DNA from: CAVRQM01 sp963732775
GTDB taxonomy: Bacteria; Pseudomonadota; Alphaproteobacteria; Acetobacterales; Acetobacteraceae
Direction of reading: 5' to 3'
Length of the DNA: 64,000 nt
Assembly (NCBI GenBank): GCA_963732775.1
Contig: CAVTAR010000001.1
Span: forward strand, 1,178,001-1,242,000
Shown here: piece by piece, positions 1 through 8,796 of the stretch
How positions within the stretch are numbered: position 1 is the first letter of the stretch
Layout: every line of letters begins with the position of its first letter
Translations under genes and position numbers: made by a program
The notes under the pieces: generated by a model
The model's database searches: none
Told to the model about the DNA's origin: nothing
Seen by the model: only the letters and a program-made list of their open reading frames with translations

Positions 1-1
1 G

Positions 2-52
2 GCCGTGGCCGACGCGGTGTTCGCCGTGGCGGGCGGAACGGGCGCCCGCTAG
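2..52 (+). CDS. C-terminal tail of an unidentified upstream gene (partial)
   Basis: The frame starting at base 2 reads 16 residues (AVADAVFAVAGGTGAR) to a TAG stop at 50-52. The Ala/Val-rich end, with alternating small and hydrophobic residues, resembles the C-termini of large molybdenum-dependent oxidoreductase subunits. Sixteen residues are too few to identify a family. It is reported only because something must end before the trehalase gene and this frame is open to the window edge. Confidence 0.3.
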   Translation, partial: AVADAVFAVAGGTGAR

Positions 53-159
53 CCGGTCATGACGACTGCGTGAGGCCGCCTGCCGCGCGGTCGCGGCATC
101 CCTCGCCGGACGCTATGAGCACTCGGCCGCCAGAGCCAGAGAACCGGGAGGATACCGCC

Positions 160-1812
160 ATGAGCCAACCGCCCCGCACGCGCGGCCTGCGCCTGCTTGC
201 CGCCGCGCTGTGCGTCGCCCCACTTGCAGCGGCGGCGCAGGGTGTCGGCCCCGCCTACACCACGCCACCCTCGATCGAGTACGGCGACCTGTATCGGGCC
301 GTCGAGCTGGGCGGCATCTTCCCGGACAGCAAGACCTTCCCGGACCTGATCCCGATCGCGAAGCCGGCCAGCGTGCTCGCGGACTACGAGGCGCAGAAGG
401 GCGGCTCCGGCTTCGACCTCGCGGCCTTCGTCGCGAGCCATTTCAGTTCCGTGCCTGTGCCGCCCGGCCCCACCGTCAACCCCGCCGCGCCGGGGACGCA
501 CCTGCTGGACTACGTGCACGGCCTGTGGCCGATCCTGCAGCAGACCAACACCACGGTGCCGGCCTATTCCACCCTGCAGCCGCTGCCGTACCCGTACGTC
601 GTGCCCGGCGGGCGGTTCCGCGAGATCTACTACTGGGACTCGTTCTTCACCGCACTCGGCCTGGAGCAGGACGGCGAGCACAAGCTGGCACAGAATCTCG
701 CGCGCGATTTCGCCTTCGAGATCGACACCTACGGCCTGGTGCCGAACGGGAGCCGCAGCTACTACCTGAGCCGTTCGCAGCCGCCGTTCTTCTCGTTCCT
801 GGTAACGCTGCTGGCGCAGACCGACGGCAATGCCACGATCACCCACTTTCTGCCGGAATTGCGCAAGGAATACGACCACTGGATGCTAGGCGAGGGGCAG
901 ACTGCGCCCGGCACGGCGTATCGCAGCGTCGTCCGGCTGGCCGACGGCACCGTGCTGAACCGCAACTGGGACGACCGCAATGCGCCGCGCGACGAGTCCT
1001 ATGCCGAGGACGTGGCCACCGCCGCCTCGCAAGCCGCCCGCCCCGATGACGTCGTCTGGCGCAACCTGCGCGCGACCGCCGCGTCGGGGTGGGATTTCAG
1101 CTCGCGCTGGCTGAACGACCAGCACACGCTGGCCACGGTGCGCACGCTCGACATCCTGCCGGTCGACCTCAACAGCCTGCTGGTCCACCTCGAGGAGACG
1201 CTGGCAAAAGGTTATGTGCTGGCCGGCGACGGCGCGCGCTCGGCACTGTTCGCGAGGCGCGCGGCCCAGCGTGCGCGAGCGATCCGCGCGCTGATGTGGG
1301 ACGGCAAGCTCGGTGCCTACAGCGACTACCTGTGGCGACAGGGGCATGGCACCGGCCAGCTCACGGCGGCCACGCTCTATCCGCTGTTCACACAAGTCGC
1401 GACCCGGGCGCAGGCGTCGCGTGTCGCGCACACGGTGCAGTCCAAGCTGGTCGACATCGGCGGGCTCGCCACGACGCTGGTGGTGAGCGGCCAGCAATGG
1501 GACGCGCCAAACGGCTGGGCGCCGCTGCAATGGATCGCCGTGGACGGACTGCGGCACTATCATCTTGACGCGCTGGCAAAGGACATCGCGACCCGCTGGG
1601 TGCACAAGACGATCGCCGGCTACGTGCAGCAAGCCAAGTTGGTGGAAAAGTACAACGTCACCACCAAGGGCGGCGATGCCGGCGGTGGCGGTGAGTATGC
1701 CACGCAGATCGGCTTCGGCTGGACCAATGGGGTGCTCGTGGCGCTGACCGCATTGTATCCCTCCCTGCACGCCGAGGCGGCGGCGGCCGTGCCGGGACCG
1801 CCATCGCCGTGA
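160..1812 (+). CDS. treA: periplasmic alpha,alpha-trehalase (GH37)
   Basis: This enzyme hydrolyses trehalose to two glucose molecules in the periplasm. The 550-residue product has a signal peptide (RLLAAALCVAPLAAAAQ, cut near residue 27). Both GH37 signatures are present: PGGRFREIYYWD from residue 149 and QQWDAPNGWAP around residue 447. The glycine-rich GGGGEY motif near residue 508 carries the catalytic base (Glu496 in E. coli TreA), and RDESYAED near residue 278 carries the catalytic acid (Asp312 in E. coli). The start is the ATG at 160, with GGGAGGA about 9 bases upstream. The frame is open 30 codons further up but shows no ribosome site there. It stands alone and converges on the next gene across a strong hairpin. 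Confidence 0.95.
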   Translation: MSQPPRTRGLRLLAAALCVAPLAAAAQGVGPAYTTPPSIEYGDLYRAVELGGIFPDSKTFPDLIPIAKPASVLADYEAQKGGSGFDLAAFVASHFSSVPVPPGPTVNPAAPGTHLLDYVHGLWPILQQTNTTVPAYSTLQPLPYPYVVPGGRFREIYYWDSFFTALGLEQDGEHKLAQNLARDFAFEIDTYGLVPNGSRSYYLSRSQPPFFSFLVTLLAQTDGNATITHFLPELRKEYDHWMLGEGQTAPGTAYRSVVRLADGTVLNRNWDDRNAPRDESYAEDVATAASQAARPDDVVWRNLRATAASGWDFSSRWLNDQHTLATVRTLDILPVDLNSLLVHLEETLAKGYVLAGDGARSALFARRAAQRARAIRALMWDGKLGAYSDYLWRQGHGTGQLTAATLYPLFTQVATRAQASRVAHTVQSKLVDIGGLATTLVVSGQQWDAPNGWAPLQWIAVDGLRHYHLDALAKDIATRWVHKTIAGYVQQAKLVEKYNVTTKGGDAGGGGEYATQIGFGWTNGVLVALTALYPSLHAEAAAAVPGPPSP

Positions 1813-1814
1813 TC

Positions 1815-1856
1815 GATCGGCGTGGCGGGCGATAGCCAGCGCCCGCCACGCCGATC
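1815..1856. terminator. perfect 17-bp hairpin between convergent genes
   Basis: Bases 1815-1831 are an exact inverted repeat of 1840-1856 around an 8-base loop. It lies directly after the trehalase stop and just before the end of the reverse-strand beta-propeller gene, so it can serve both transcripts. There is no T-run on either side. This is therefore either a terminator of the U-less kind common in high-GC genomes or an RNA 3'-end stabiliser. Confidence 0.7.
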
Positions 1857-1867
1857 AGCGTCGGCGG

Positions 1868-3370
1868 TCAGAGGCCGGGCGTGTAGTCGAACACGTAGAT
1901 GGAGGTCCCGGCGCCGACGAACAGCCGGTTCTGGGCGGCAAGGATGGTGGTGAAGTTCTGCAGCCCGTTCATCCTGACGCCGGTGCCGGAGAGCAGGACG
2001 GTGCCGGTGTCGGCCGCGAAGGCGTGCAGCATCTTGTCGCTCTGCGAGGCAGTCTCCCATACCACCGGGTCGGAGTGCCCGTCGCTCGTGGTGATCAGCG
2101 GCGAGGCGTTGGTCATCAGCGAGGCGCACCAGACCGTGCTGATCGAGGGTGCCGGTTCGTCGGAGACTTTCAGCATCACGAGGCCGGTGCTGCTCATCGG
2201 CGCCGGGCAGTTCGTGCCGGTTCCCTCGACGGCGACCAGCACCCCGTCCACGGCGGAGTAATGCGCCGGACCGTCGATGATCGCGGTGCTGGATACCTGC
2301 TGGACCAGGATCGCGCCATCCATGCCGCCAAGGTTGTCCCGGTTCAGCACGTAGGCGTTACCGTCCTTGCCGAACTGCAACAGCCAGTGCACCCCCGCGG
2401 TCGGACTGGTCGGGACATTCACCGGCAGCGGCGAGGTGCCGTCCAGGTCCAGATCGTGCTGGTCGAGCGTCGCCCAATTCGACGGGTAGTAATAGTCGAG
2501 CGTGCTGGCCGAGTGCTGCAACGAGGGGCCGAGCCGGAACACCGCGTTTTGGTCGAGCCAGTTCGTCGATTTCATGCCGTTCCCGGTCGCCACGTAAAGC
2601 GAGTTGTCGTCCGATGACACGCCGCCCTGTGACCAGATGCCGGCATGCTGGTTGGTGGTGGAAAACGCGCCATACACGGCTGGCGAGGCGACGTTCAGCC
2701 CGACGACCCAGCCGTGATAGGGCCCGCAATCGCCGTGGTTGCCGCCGAAGCTGACATAGAGATTGCCGTTGACCAGGGTCAGGCCGCTGCGCTGGCCCTG
2801 GTAGTCCGGCTGGAAGGTGATGCCGAGGTTGCCCAGCGCCGTGCCGACATCGATCGGCCAGCCTGGCGTGATCGAGCCGTTGGCGGCCGACACGCCGTAG
2901 ACAATGTGCCGAGCGGAACTGCCGACCTGGATGTTGGCATCCAGGTAGATGGTCCCCGTGGTGAAATCGACGACTGGCGTTCCCGTGATCCCGGTGGACT
3001 TCTTGGGACCGCATTGCGGGGTGTTCGCGATTGCCGGCGGCCCCAGCGTCGTCTGCCACTGCATGGCCCCGGTGCTGGCATCGAGCGCCGTGACGACATT
3101 CTGGTCCGTCGCCACGATAATGAAGCCGCCCGTTCTGCCGGGCGGAAGCCAGTACAGCGGCTGCGCGATCACGTTGCCCGTGACCTTGAACGTCGCCGCT
3201 AGATGCGCCGTCTGTGCGCTCCTCTGCGTCAGGCCCGGAATAATCAGATTTCCGGTACGCCGCGAGTCGCCGTGGTACTCGGTGTCCGTGACCGGGCCGA
3301 CCTTCGCCCAGCCTTGAGATGCACCGACAGTCAGAGCCAACGCCAGTAGAAAGACCCCTGAACTACGCAC
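1868..3370 (-). CDS. secreted PQQ-type beta-propeller protein
   Basis: The 500-residue product begins with a signal peptide (SSGVFLLALALTVGASQGWA) and then carries repeated outer propeller strands such as FIIVATDQNVVTALDASTGAMQW and GYLYVS-like segments. The pattern is that of quinoprotein-type eight-bladed propellers. No cytochrome c motif (CxxCH) and no clear PQQ-dehydrogenase active-site motif is visible, so enzyme activity is not assured; it may bind a ligand or act in the envelope. I chose the GTG at 3370 because a perfect AGGAGG lies 8 bases upstream. The ATG 24 bases earlier would add an acidic, non-signal extension that contains that ribosome site. Cysteines at several points suggest disulfides in an exported fold. 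Confidence 0.75.
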   Translation of the reverse strand: MRSSGVFLLALALTVGASQGWAKVGPVTDTEYHGDSRRTGNLIIPGLTQRSAQTAHLAATFKVTGNVIAQPLYWLPPGRTGGFIIVATDQNVVTALDASTGAMQWQTTLGPPAIANTPQCGPKKSTGITGTPVVDFTTGTIYLDANIQVGSSARHIVYGVSAANGSITPGWPIDVGTALGNLGITFQPDYQGQRSGLTLVNGNLYVSFGGNHGDCGPYHGWVVGLNVASPAVYGAFSTTNQHAGIWSQGGVSSDDNSLYVATGNGMKSTNWLDQNAVFRLGPSLQHSASTLDYYYPSNWATLDQHDLDLDGTSPLPVNVPTSPTAGVHWLLQFGKDGNAYVLNRDNLGGMDGAILVQQVSSTAIIDGPAHYSAVDGVLVAVEGTGTNCPAPMSSTGLVMLKVSDEPAPSISTVWCASLMTNASPLITTSDGHSDPVVWETASQSDKMLHAFAADTGTVLLSGTGVRMNGLQNFTTILAAQNRLFVGAGTSIYVFDYTPGL

Positions 3371-3745
3371 CGTCTCACCCTCCTGTTCTGCCATTTTGCG
3401 TCGCGCCCATCGTCAGCGCGGGTGTCGTCGAACCGGCATTCTTTGCCGATACGGTCCGACAGGGTTGCCTAACCAGCAACAGGAATGCAATCAGAATCGG
3501 TATGACAAAAGAAAATTATCGTTATCCGACTGCCAGCTGACGGTGCGGCCAGGAGCCTTGCCCAGCGGTGGCCCTGTAACATTCTGAATCGACAACATAA
3601 GCCGGCGCGCACCAGTGTTTTGGTGACGAGGGATGGCCGGATCAGCGCAGCCGGGACCCGTCGGTCCGAAGTTGCGGACGCCCGCCGACGCCGCCCGTTG
3701 CGCCGCGCCGGTGCTGGCGCCATCGCGTCGCCGGCGGAGCACCCT
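3371..3745. other. 375-bp intergenic region with an AT-rich patch
   Basis: No gene is supported here. Around 3490-3540 the composition drops sharply from its surroundings and includes A-runs. On the reverse strand this gives a GATAAT hexamer at 3520-3515, which may belong to the promoter of the beta-propeller gene. I could not pair it convincingly with a -35 element. Confidence 0.4.
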
Positions 3746-4126
3746 TCATCCGGCGAGCGTGGCCTCCAGCGCCAGCAAGCCGCCACGGGGGCCATCGTTT
3801 CGCGCCGCCGTGACGAAGCAGCTTTGCGTGCCGGTGTGGCAGGCCGGTCCGGTCTGCTCCACTAGGACCAGTAAGGCATCGCCATCGCAATCGAGGCGCA
3901 GCTCGACGAGCCGCTGCGTGTGCCCGGACGTCTCACCCTTGCGCCAGAGCGCCGCCCGGCTGCGGCTCCAGTAGCAGACGCGCCCGGTTGCCAGCGTCTC
4001 GGCGACCGCGTCGCGGTTCATCCAGGCCAGCATCAGCACCTGTCCGGTGTCGTGCTGCTGGGCGATCGCCGGCACCAGCCCCGCCGCGTCGAAGGCAATC
4101 CGCGCCAGCACCGCGGCGGCATTCAA
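3746..4126 (-). CDS. hisI: phosphoribosyl-AMP cyclohydrolase (histidine biosynthesis)
   Basis: HisI opens the adenine ring of phosphoribosyl-AMP, the third step of histidine synthesis, in the cytosol. The 126-residue product has the family's core: LMLAWMNRDA, then GRVCYWSRSR and LWRKGETSGHTQ. The zinc-site residues follow, in DCDGDA (Cys80) and GPACHTGTQSCF (Cys96, Cys103). The start is a TTG at 4126, overlapping the metC stop as TTGA. The next methionine lies within the conserved core, so an internal ATG would not work. No HisE domain is fused. It is unusual to find hisI behind sulfur genes and away from a his cluster; the overlap implies it depends on metC translation. Confidence 0.92.
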   Translation of the reverse strand: MNAAAVLARIAFDAAGLVPAIAQQHDTGQVLMLAWMNRDAVAETLATGRVCYWSRSRAALWRKGETSGHTQRLVELRLDCDGDALLVLVEQTGPACHTGTQSCFVTAARNDGPRGGLLALEATLAG

Positions 4127-5358
4127 CCCCCGTGCGCCGCGAGCACGGCCAGCCCTTGCTCGAGGTCGGCAATCAGGTCTGCCACGTCCTCCAGCCCGAT
4201 GTGCAGTCGCACGATCTCGCCGCCGAACTTGCCGCTCCCAGCACTGCGCGCGATTGCCCCCGTGGTCGGCAGCACCAGGCTCTCGTAGCCGCCCCAGGAG
4301 GCGCCGATGCCGAACAGCTCCAGCGCCTCGGCCATCGCCGCGACCGCCGCGTGCGAGTACTCCGGGCGCACTACAAAGCCGAACAGGCTGCAGGCGCCGG
4401 AGAAGTCGCGCACCCAGAACTCGTGCCCGGGGCACGAGGGCAGGGCGGGGTGCAGCACGCGCGAGACCTCCGGGCGGGTGGCCAGCCAGCGCGCTACCTC
4501 CAGCCCCGATTGCATCTGGTGGCCGAGGCGGACCGCCATGGTGCGCACGCCGCGCAGGGCGAGCCAGCAATCGTCCGGGCTCGCGTACTGCCCGAGTTCG
4601 TTGGCCGTCGTGCGTACCCCCTCCCACGCCGCATCGGTGCGGGTGACGATGCCGCCCAGCAGCACGTCGGAGTGGCCGGCCACGTACTTGGTCAGCGCCT
4701 GGATCGACACGTCCACGCCGTGCGCGAAGGGCTGGAAGAAGTGAATCCCCCAGGTGTTGTCCATCAGCACGCGCGCCCCGTGCGCGCGGGCGACGGCGGC
4801 CAGGGCCGGCACGTCCTGTACCTCGAAGGTATGGCTGCCGGGACTTTCCATGTACAGCACCCGCGTCTCGGGCCGTAGCAGGCCGGCAAGCCCGGCCGCG
4901 TCGAGGCAGGGGTCGTAGTACGTGGTGGCCACCCCGAGCCGGCGCAGCGTGCCGTCGCAGAAGGTGCGCGTCGGGCCATAGACGCTGTCCGGCATCAGCA
5001 GGTGCTCGCCGGACGACAGGAACGCGAGCAGCGGCGTGGTGATCGCCGAGAGCCCGGTGCTGGTGAGCTGGCAGCGCGTGCCGCCCTCGATGTCGGCCAC
5101 CACGTCCTCCAGCGCGTGGTGGGTCGGGCTACCGTGGGTGCCGTAGACCCAGGCCTGGTCGAGCCGCCTGCCGTGCGCCGCGCGGCGGTCGTCCATGGTG
5201 GGGTAGAGCACCGTGGAGCCGCGATGCACCGGCGGGTTGACGAAGCCCAGCACCCGCTTGCCCGCCCGCCCAAGATGCGACAGCCGCGTGGCCAGGCCGT
5301 GTTGGCCAGGATCGGAGCCACGGTTCGGGCCAGGGTTGGGCGGGACGGAATCGGGCAT
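4123..5358 (-). CDS. metC: PLP-dependent cystathionine beta-lyase type enzyme
   Basis: The 411-residue protein belongs to the Cys/Met metabolism PLP family and most resembles cystathionine beta-lyases, which make homocysteine from cystathionine in the cytosol. Visible landmarks are the YGTHGSPTHHALE segment, TGLSAITTPLLA around the cofactor phosphate, YMESPGSHTFEVQD, DNTWGIHFFQP, and the PLP-binding lysine 224 in ALTKYVAGHSD. The start is the ATG at 5358, one base into the sseA stop (TGATG), with GGAGG about 6 bases upstream. The three-gene order sseA-metC-hisI has no gaps and is certainly one transcript. A gamma-lyase or O-acetylhomoserine sulfhydrylase activity cannot be excluded by eye. 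Confidence 0.9.
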   Translation of the reverse strand: MPDSVPPNPGPNRGSDPGQHGLATRLSHLGRAGKRVLGFVNPPVHRGSTVLYPTMDDRRAAHGRRLDQAWVYGTHGSPTHHALEDVVADIEGGTRCQLTSTGLSAITTPLLAFLSSGEHLLMPDSVYGPTRTFCDGTLRRLGVATTYYDPCLDAAGLAGLLRPETRVLYMESPGSHTFEVQDVPALAAVARAHGARVLMDNTWGIHFFQPFAHGVDVSIQALTKYVAGHSDVLLGGIVTRTDAAWEGVRTTANELGQYASPDDCWLALRGVRTMAVRLGHQMQSGLEVARWLATRPEVSRVLHPALPSCPGHEFWVRDFSGACSLFGFVVRPEYSHAAVAAMAEALELFGIGASWGGYESLVLPTTGAIARSAGSGKFGGEIVRLHIGLEDVADLIADLEQGLAVLAAHGG

Positions 5359-6197
5359 CAGACCTCCAGGGGCGTATCGGGGCGTCCGCCCCACTCGGAC
5401 CAGGACCCATCGTAGACCGCGCCCTCGGGAAAGCCGAGTTCCGCCATCGCGAGCGTGATGATGGTGGCGGTGACGCCGGAACCGCAGGACGTGACGACGG
5501 GCCGGGTGCCGTCAACGCCGGCCGCGGCGAGCCTGTCGCGCAGCGTCTCGCGGGGGAGCAGCGTCTTGTCCTCGGCCAGCAGGGCTGCGAACGGGAGGTT
5601 CGTCGAGCCGGGAATGTGCCCGCCGCGCATCCCGGGCCGCGGTTCCGGCGCGGTACCGTCGAAGCGCGTCGCCGCACGGGCGTCGACCAGCAGCTCGGTG
5701 CCGGTCGCGAGGTTGTCCAGCACGTCGCCGATCCCGCGCACCCGAGTAGCGTGCAGGGTGGAGCGAAAGGTCGCGGGCGTCCACGGCGCCTCGGGCCCGC
5801 TTTCCACAGGCAAGTCCTGCGCGCGCCAGGCGGGGAGGCCGCCGTCCAGCACGCGCACGTTCGGGTGGCCGAACAGCCGCAGCATCCACCAGGCGCGCGC
5901 CGCCGAGAACAGGCCGCGCTGGTCGTAGACCACCACGCCCTCCTCCCCGGCGAGGCCAATGGCCCCGGCGAGCCGGGCGAAGTGACCCGGCGAGGGAAGC
6001 ATGTGCGGCATGTCGGTCTCGGGGTCGGAGAAGGTGTCGATGTCGAAGCGGCGGGCGCCGGGGATGTGCGCCGCCTCGAACTCGGTGCCTGCGTCACGCC
6101 CTTCCCCGGGTAGCCAGAGGGTGGCGTCCAGGACGACGGTGCCGGGGCTGCGGAGGCGCTCGGCCAGGATGCCGGCGCTGATGATGGGACTGGGCAT
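5358..6197 (-). CDS. sseA: 3-mercaptopyruvate-type sulfurtransferase (two rhodanese domains)
   Basis: The 279-residue protein is a tandem rhodanese. The inactive N-terminal domain contains HIPGARRFDID and ends near VRVLDGGLPAW; the active domain runs from LLVDARAATRF to the C-terminus. The catalytic loop is TSCGSGVTA with Cys238. The CGSGVT form fits mercaptopyruvate sulfurtransferases rather than thiosulfate:cyanide enzymes (CRKGVT). It moves sulfane sulfur to acceptors in the cytosol. The ATG at 6197 has GGAG 8 bases upstream; a GTG four codons earlier is less likely. It leads the sseA-metC-hisI operon, consistent with sulfur amino-acid turnover. Confidence 0.92.
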   Translation of the reverse strand: MPSPIISAGILAERLRSPGTVVLDATLWLPGEGRDAGTEFEAAHIPGARRFDIDTFSDPETDMPHMLPSPGHFARLAGAIGLAGEEGVVVYDQRGLFSAARAWWMLRLFGHPNVRVLDGGLPAWRAQDLPVESGPEAPWTPATFRSTLHATRVRGIGDVLDNLATGTELLVDARAATRFDGTAPEPRPGMRGGHIPGSTNLPFAALLAEDKTLLPRETLRDRLAAAGVDGTRPVVTSCGSGVTATIITLAMAELGFPEGAVYDGSWSEWGGRPDTPLEV

Positions 6198-6317
6198 GAG
6201 GTGCTCCACCGTCGAGGCCGGGAGCGTAGGGCGCGGCGTGCCCGTGCGGAAGCGAGCCTATGCGCCGGCTATTGAGTAAATCCGTAAACTCGCCGCGGCC
6301 GCAGGACCCAATCGCGG

Positions 6318-7163
6318 CTATCGATTGGTTTCCCTTACCAACTCCCGCAACTTCGCGGCCCCGGGCGCACCCTTCATCGCCGCGCGCCACTGCGCCTCGG
6401 CCACGCGCTGGTGGGCGGCGATCGCCTCGTCGGCGGCGGTGATCATGGCGACACCGTTTGGCGTCGTGGCCGGCGCGTCTGGCCGGAACGGGTTGATCGC
6501 CAGCGTCGCCCGGTCGCGCGCGCGCAGCACGATGAAGCCGCCCACCATGTCGCCGCCGGGCAGCACGCCGAGTTGCAGGCCCATCGGCTCGGCTTCCATC
6601 AGAGCCGCCATGGCCTCCACCTCGGCGGCCGCAGCCTGCACGCACATCCGCCGCACCCGCTCGGACAGTGGCAGCGAGGGCGCGATCCCCTGGCGCACGA
6701 AAGCCTCCAGCCGGGGCAGCGACAGCATGGAAATGATGCTTGGCCGGCGCTGCTCGAAGACCCGCTTTCGCGCCAGCAGGATGCCGAGCACCGGATCGGC
6801 CGCGAGGTCGACCTCCTCCAGCGCCTGGGCGAGCGCCAGATCATAGGCATCCGAGGTTGTGAGAAAGCAGACCGGGCCGTCCAGCAACAGGATCTGGTCC
6901 GCGCTCTCCTCGATCTGGCGCAGCCGCTCGAAGAATGCCACCGGGCGGTTGTAATATTCGACGCCGATGCCGAGCAGCGACAACGGCGATATCTGGAGCA
7001 GCTCGGCCAGCCGCTGGATGGTGTCCAGCTTGATGACGTCGCCCTTCTCGTAGCGATACAGCGCAGCGCGCGAGACGCCGAGCTGCGAGGCGATCTCCTC
7101 GGCGCGCAGCCCCGATTCCAGGCGATAGGCCCGCAACTGCTGGCCGATTTCGGTGAACCTCAT
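6318..7163 (-). CDS. XRE-family transcriptional regulator
   Basis: The first 60 residues form a Cro/C1-type helix-turn-helix (IGQQLRAYRLESGL, then EEIASQLGVSRAALYRYEKGD). The remaining roughly 220 residues are a helical sensor-like domain with no ImmA/IrrE zinc motif and no cupin repeats that I can see. The C-terminal part includes GGFIVLRARDRATLAINPFRPDAP, which resembles a small-ligand pocket of the type found in alphaproteobacterial XRE regulators of metabolism. It lies between the sseA operon (same strand, 120 bp away) and the divergent sugar transferase gene, so either could be its target. The ATG at 7163 is the only reasonable start. Confidence 0.8.
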   Translation of the reverse strand: MRFTEIGQQLRAYRLESGLRAEEIASQLGVSRAALYRYEKGDVIKLDTIQRLAELLQISPLSLLGIGVEYYNRPVAFFERLRQIEESADQILLLDGPVCFLTTSDAYDLALAQALEEVDLAADPVLGILLARKRVFEQRRPSIISMLSLPRLEAFVRQGIAPSLPLSERVRRMCVQAAAAEVEAMAALMEAEPMGLQLGVLPGGDMVGGFIVLRARDRATLAINPFRPDAPATTPNGVAMITAADEAIAAHQRVAEAQWRAAMKGAPGAAKLRELVRETNR

Positions 7164-7352
7164 CCCGTACGGTCCCTTGCTCGCCGCACCGCAACGGAGT
7201 GGAGCCTCCGGAGTCTCAGTCCTTGGCGCGGCGCACCATAAGCCGGGAGGCGTCGCGATTTCAATACTCCGGCAATGATCGCCTCACCGTTCGTTAGCCA
7301 GGTTCGGCGAGGCTGGTCTCGGCGCCGCGGCATCAGAGGAGATCGAAGCCAG

Positions 7353-8759
7353 GTGAAGTCGCACGACCGGCTGGCCGCCATGCCGCTGGGCAGGGCGATG
7401 TTGCTGCTTGACATGGCCACCATCGCCTGGCTTTGGCCGCTCACGCTGGCGCTCGCGCTGGCCCAGGCTCCGGCGCTGTGGCCAGCAGAGTCCGGGCTGC
7501 GCACGGTGCTCTGTCCGGTGGCCGGCATCGCCTGCCTGTATGCGCTGGGCCTGTATCGGCGCGACGTGCTGGCCGCTACCGGCGCTTCGTTCGGCCGCAT
7601 GCCGCTGGTGGCTATGATCGCCGCGCTCGGCGCGGCACTCGCGTGGCGCTTGCTGCAACCGCTGCTGGGCGCGGCTTCGACCGCGCCGCCGCTGCTGGCA
7701 GGCGCCGGCTGCATCCTGGCCAGCGGCCTGTTCGCGCGGGCCATCTTCCACGGCCTGCGGCGCGCCGGGGTGTTCGGCTGCCGCCTGCTGGTGGTGGGCG
7801 CCGGCGCGAAGGCGTGGGACCTCACGTACGTCCTGCGCCGCGAGGGGCGTCACCTGCACTACGACATCACCTTCGTCGCCGACCCGCAGACGGGGCCGGT
7901 GGACCCGCGCCTTGCCGGCGGGGCGCTCGGGCGGCTGCGCCAGGCGGCGCACACGGACCTGCCCGCGCTGGCCCGGCGGGCCGGGGCCGACTGCATCGTG
8001 GTGGCGCCCGACGAGCGACGGGGAATGGACCTACGGCCATTGCTGGCCTGCAAGGTGGCCGGCTTCCCGGTGCGCGACTACCTGGGCTTCGTGGAGGACG
8101 AGATCCGCCGCGTCGACCTCAAGCGCATGGAGCTCGGCTGGCTGCTGTATGCGGACGGGTTCCGCTTCGGGCTGCCGGACCGGCTCGCCAAGCGGGCGCT
8201 GGATGTGCTGGTAAGCGTCCCGTTGCTGCTGCTGTTCGCGCCGTTGCTGCTGGCCGCGATGGCCGCCATCGTAATTGATGACGGCGGCCCGGTGTTCTAC
8301 CGGCAGCAGCGCGTCACCCGGGGCGGACGGTGCTTCGTCATCCGCAAGCTGCGCACCATGCGGCCCGACGCCGAGTGCCAGGGCGCGGTCTGGGCGGCCA
8401 GCGGCGACGCGCGGGTGACACGGGTGGGCAGGTTTCTGCGGCGCAGCCGGATCGACGAGATCCCGCAACTGTTCAACGTTCTGCGCGGCGACATGTCGCT
8501 GGTCGGCCCGCGCCCGGAACGGCCGGAGTTCGTCGCGCGGCTCGCCGAGGCGATCCCGCTCTATCACGAGCGCCACATGGTCAAGGCCGGGCTGACCGGC
8601 TGGGCACAGGTAAACTATCCCTACGGCGCCTCGATCGACGACGCCCGCTCGAAGCTGAGCTACGACCTCTACTACGTGAAGAACTTTTCGGTGCTATTCG
8701 ACCTGCTGATCGTGCTGCAGACGTTTCGCGTGGTGCTGTGGCCGGGCGGAGCGCGGTAG
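7353..8759 (+). CDS. exopolysaccharide sugar-phosphate transferase (polyprenyl glycosylphosphotransferase)
   Basis: It transfers a sugar phosphate from a nucleotide sugar to undecaprenyl phosphate, the first step of exopolysaccharide repeat assembly at the inner membrane. The N-terminal half has four to five hydrophobic segments followed by a Rossmann-like part (RLLVVGAGAKAWDL). The C-terminal bacterial sugar transferase domain starts with a membrane segment (LDVLVSVPLLLLFAP). It continues with FYRQQRVTRGGRCFVIRKLR, SRIDEIPQLFNVLRGDMSLVGPRPERPEF and KAGLTGWAQVNY. These are the canonical motifs of the WcaJ/GumD type. The GTG at 7353 with GAGGAG 11 bases upstream seems best; an in-frame ATG at 7275 has no ribosome site. 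Confidence 0.9.
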   Translation: MKSHDRLAAMPLGRAMLLLDMATIAWLWPLTLALALAQAPALWPAESGLRTVLCPVAGIACLYALGLYRRDVLAATGASFGRMPLVAMIAALGAALAWRLLQPLLGAASTAPPLLAGAGCILASGLFARAIFHGLRRAGVFGCRLLVVGAGAKAWDLTYVLRREGRHLHYDITFVADPQTGPVDPRLAGGALGRLRQAAHTDLPALARRAGADCIVVAPDERRGMDLRPLLACKVAGFPVRDYLGFVEDEIRRVDLKRMELGWLLYADGFRFGLPDRLAKRALDVLVSVPLLLLFAPLLLAAMAAIVIDDGGPVFYRQQRVTRGGRCFVIRKLRTMRPDAECQGAVWAASGDARVTRVGRFLRRSRIDEIPQLFNVLRGDMSLVGPRPERPEFVARLAEAIPLYHERHMVKAGLTGWAQVNYPYGASIDDARSKLSYDLYYVKNFSVLFDLLIVLQTFRVVLWPGGAR

Positions 8760-8796
8760 GCTACAGGCGTTCCTGGAGAAACAAGGAGCGCACAGC

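Noticed and set aside
3396..3587. Short forward frames in the gap before hisI
   Set aside because: They lack ribosome sites, show no codon bias and overlap the AT-rich promoter-like patch.
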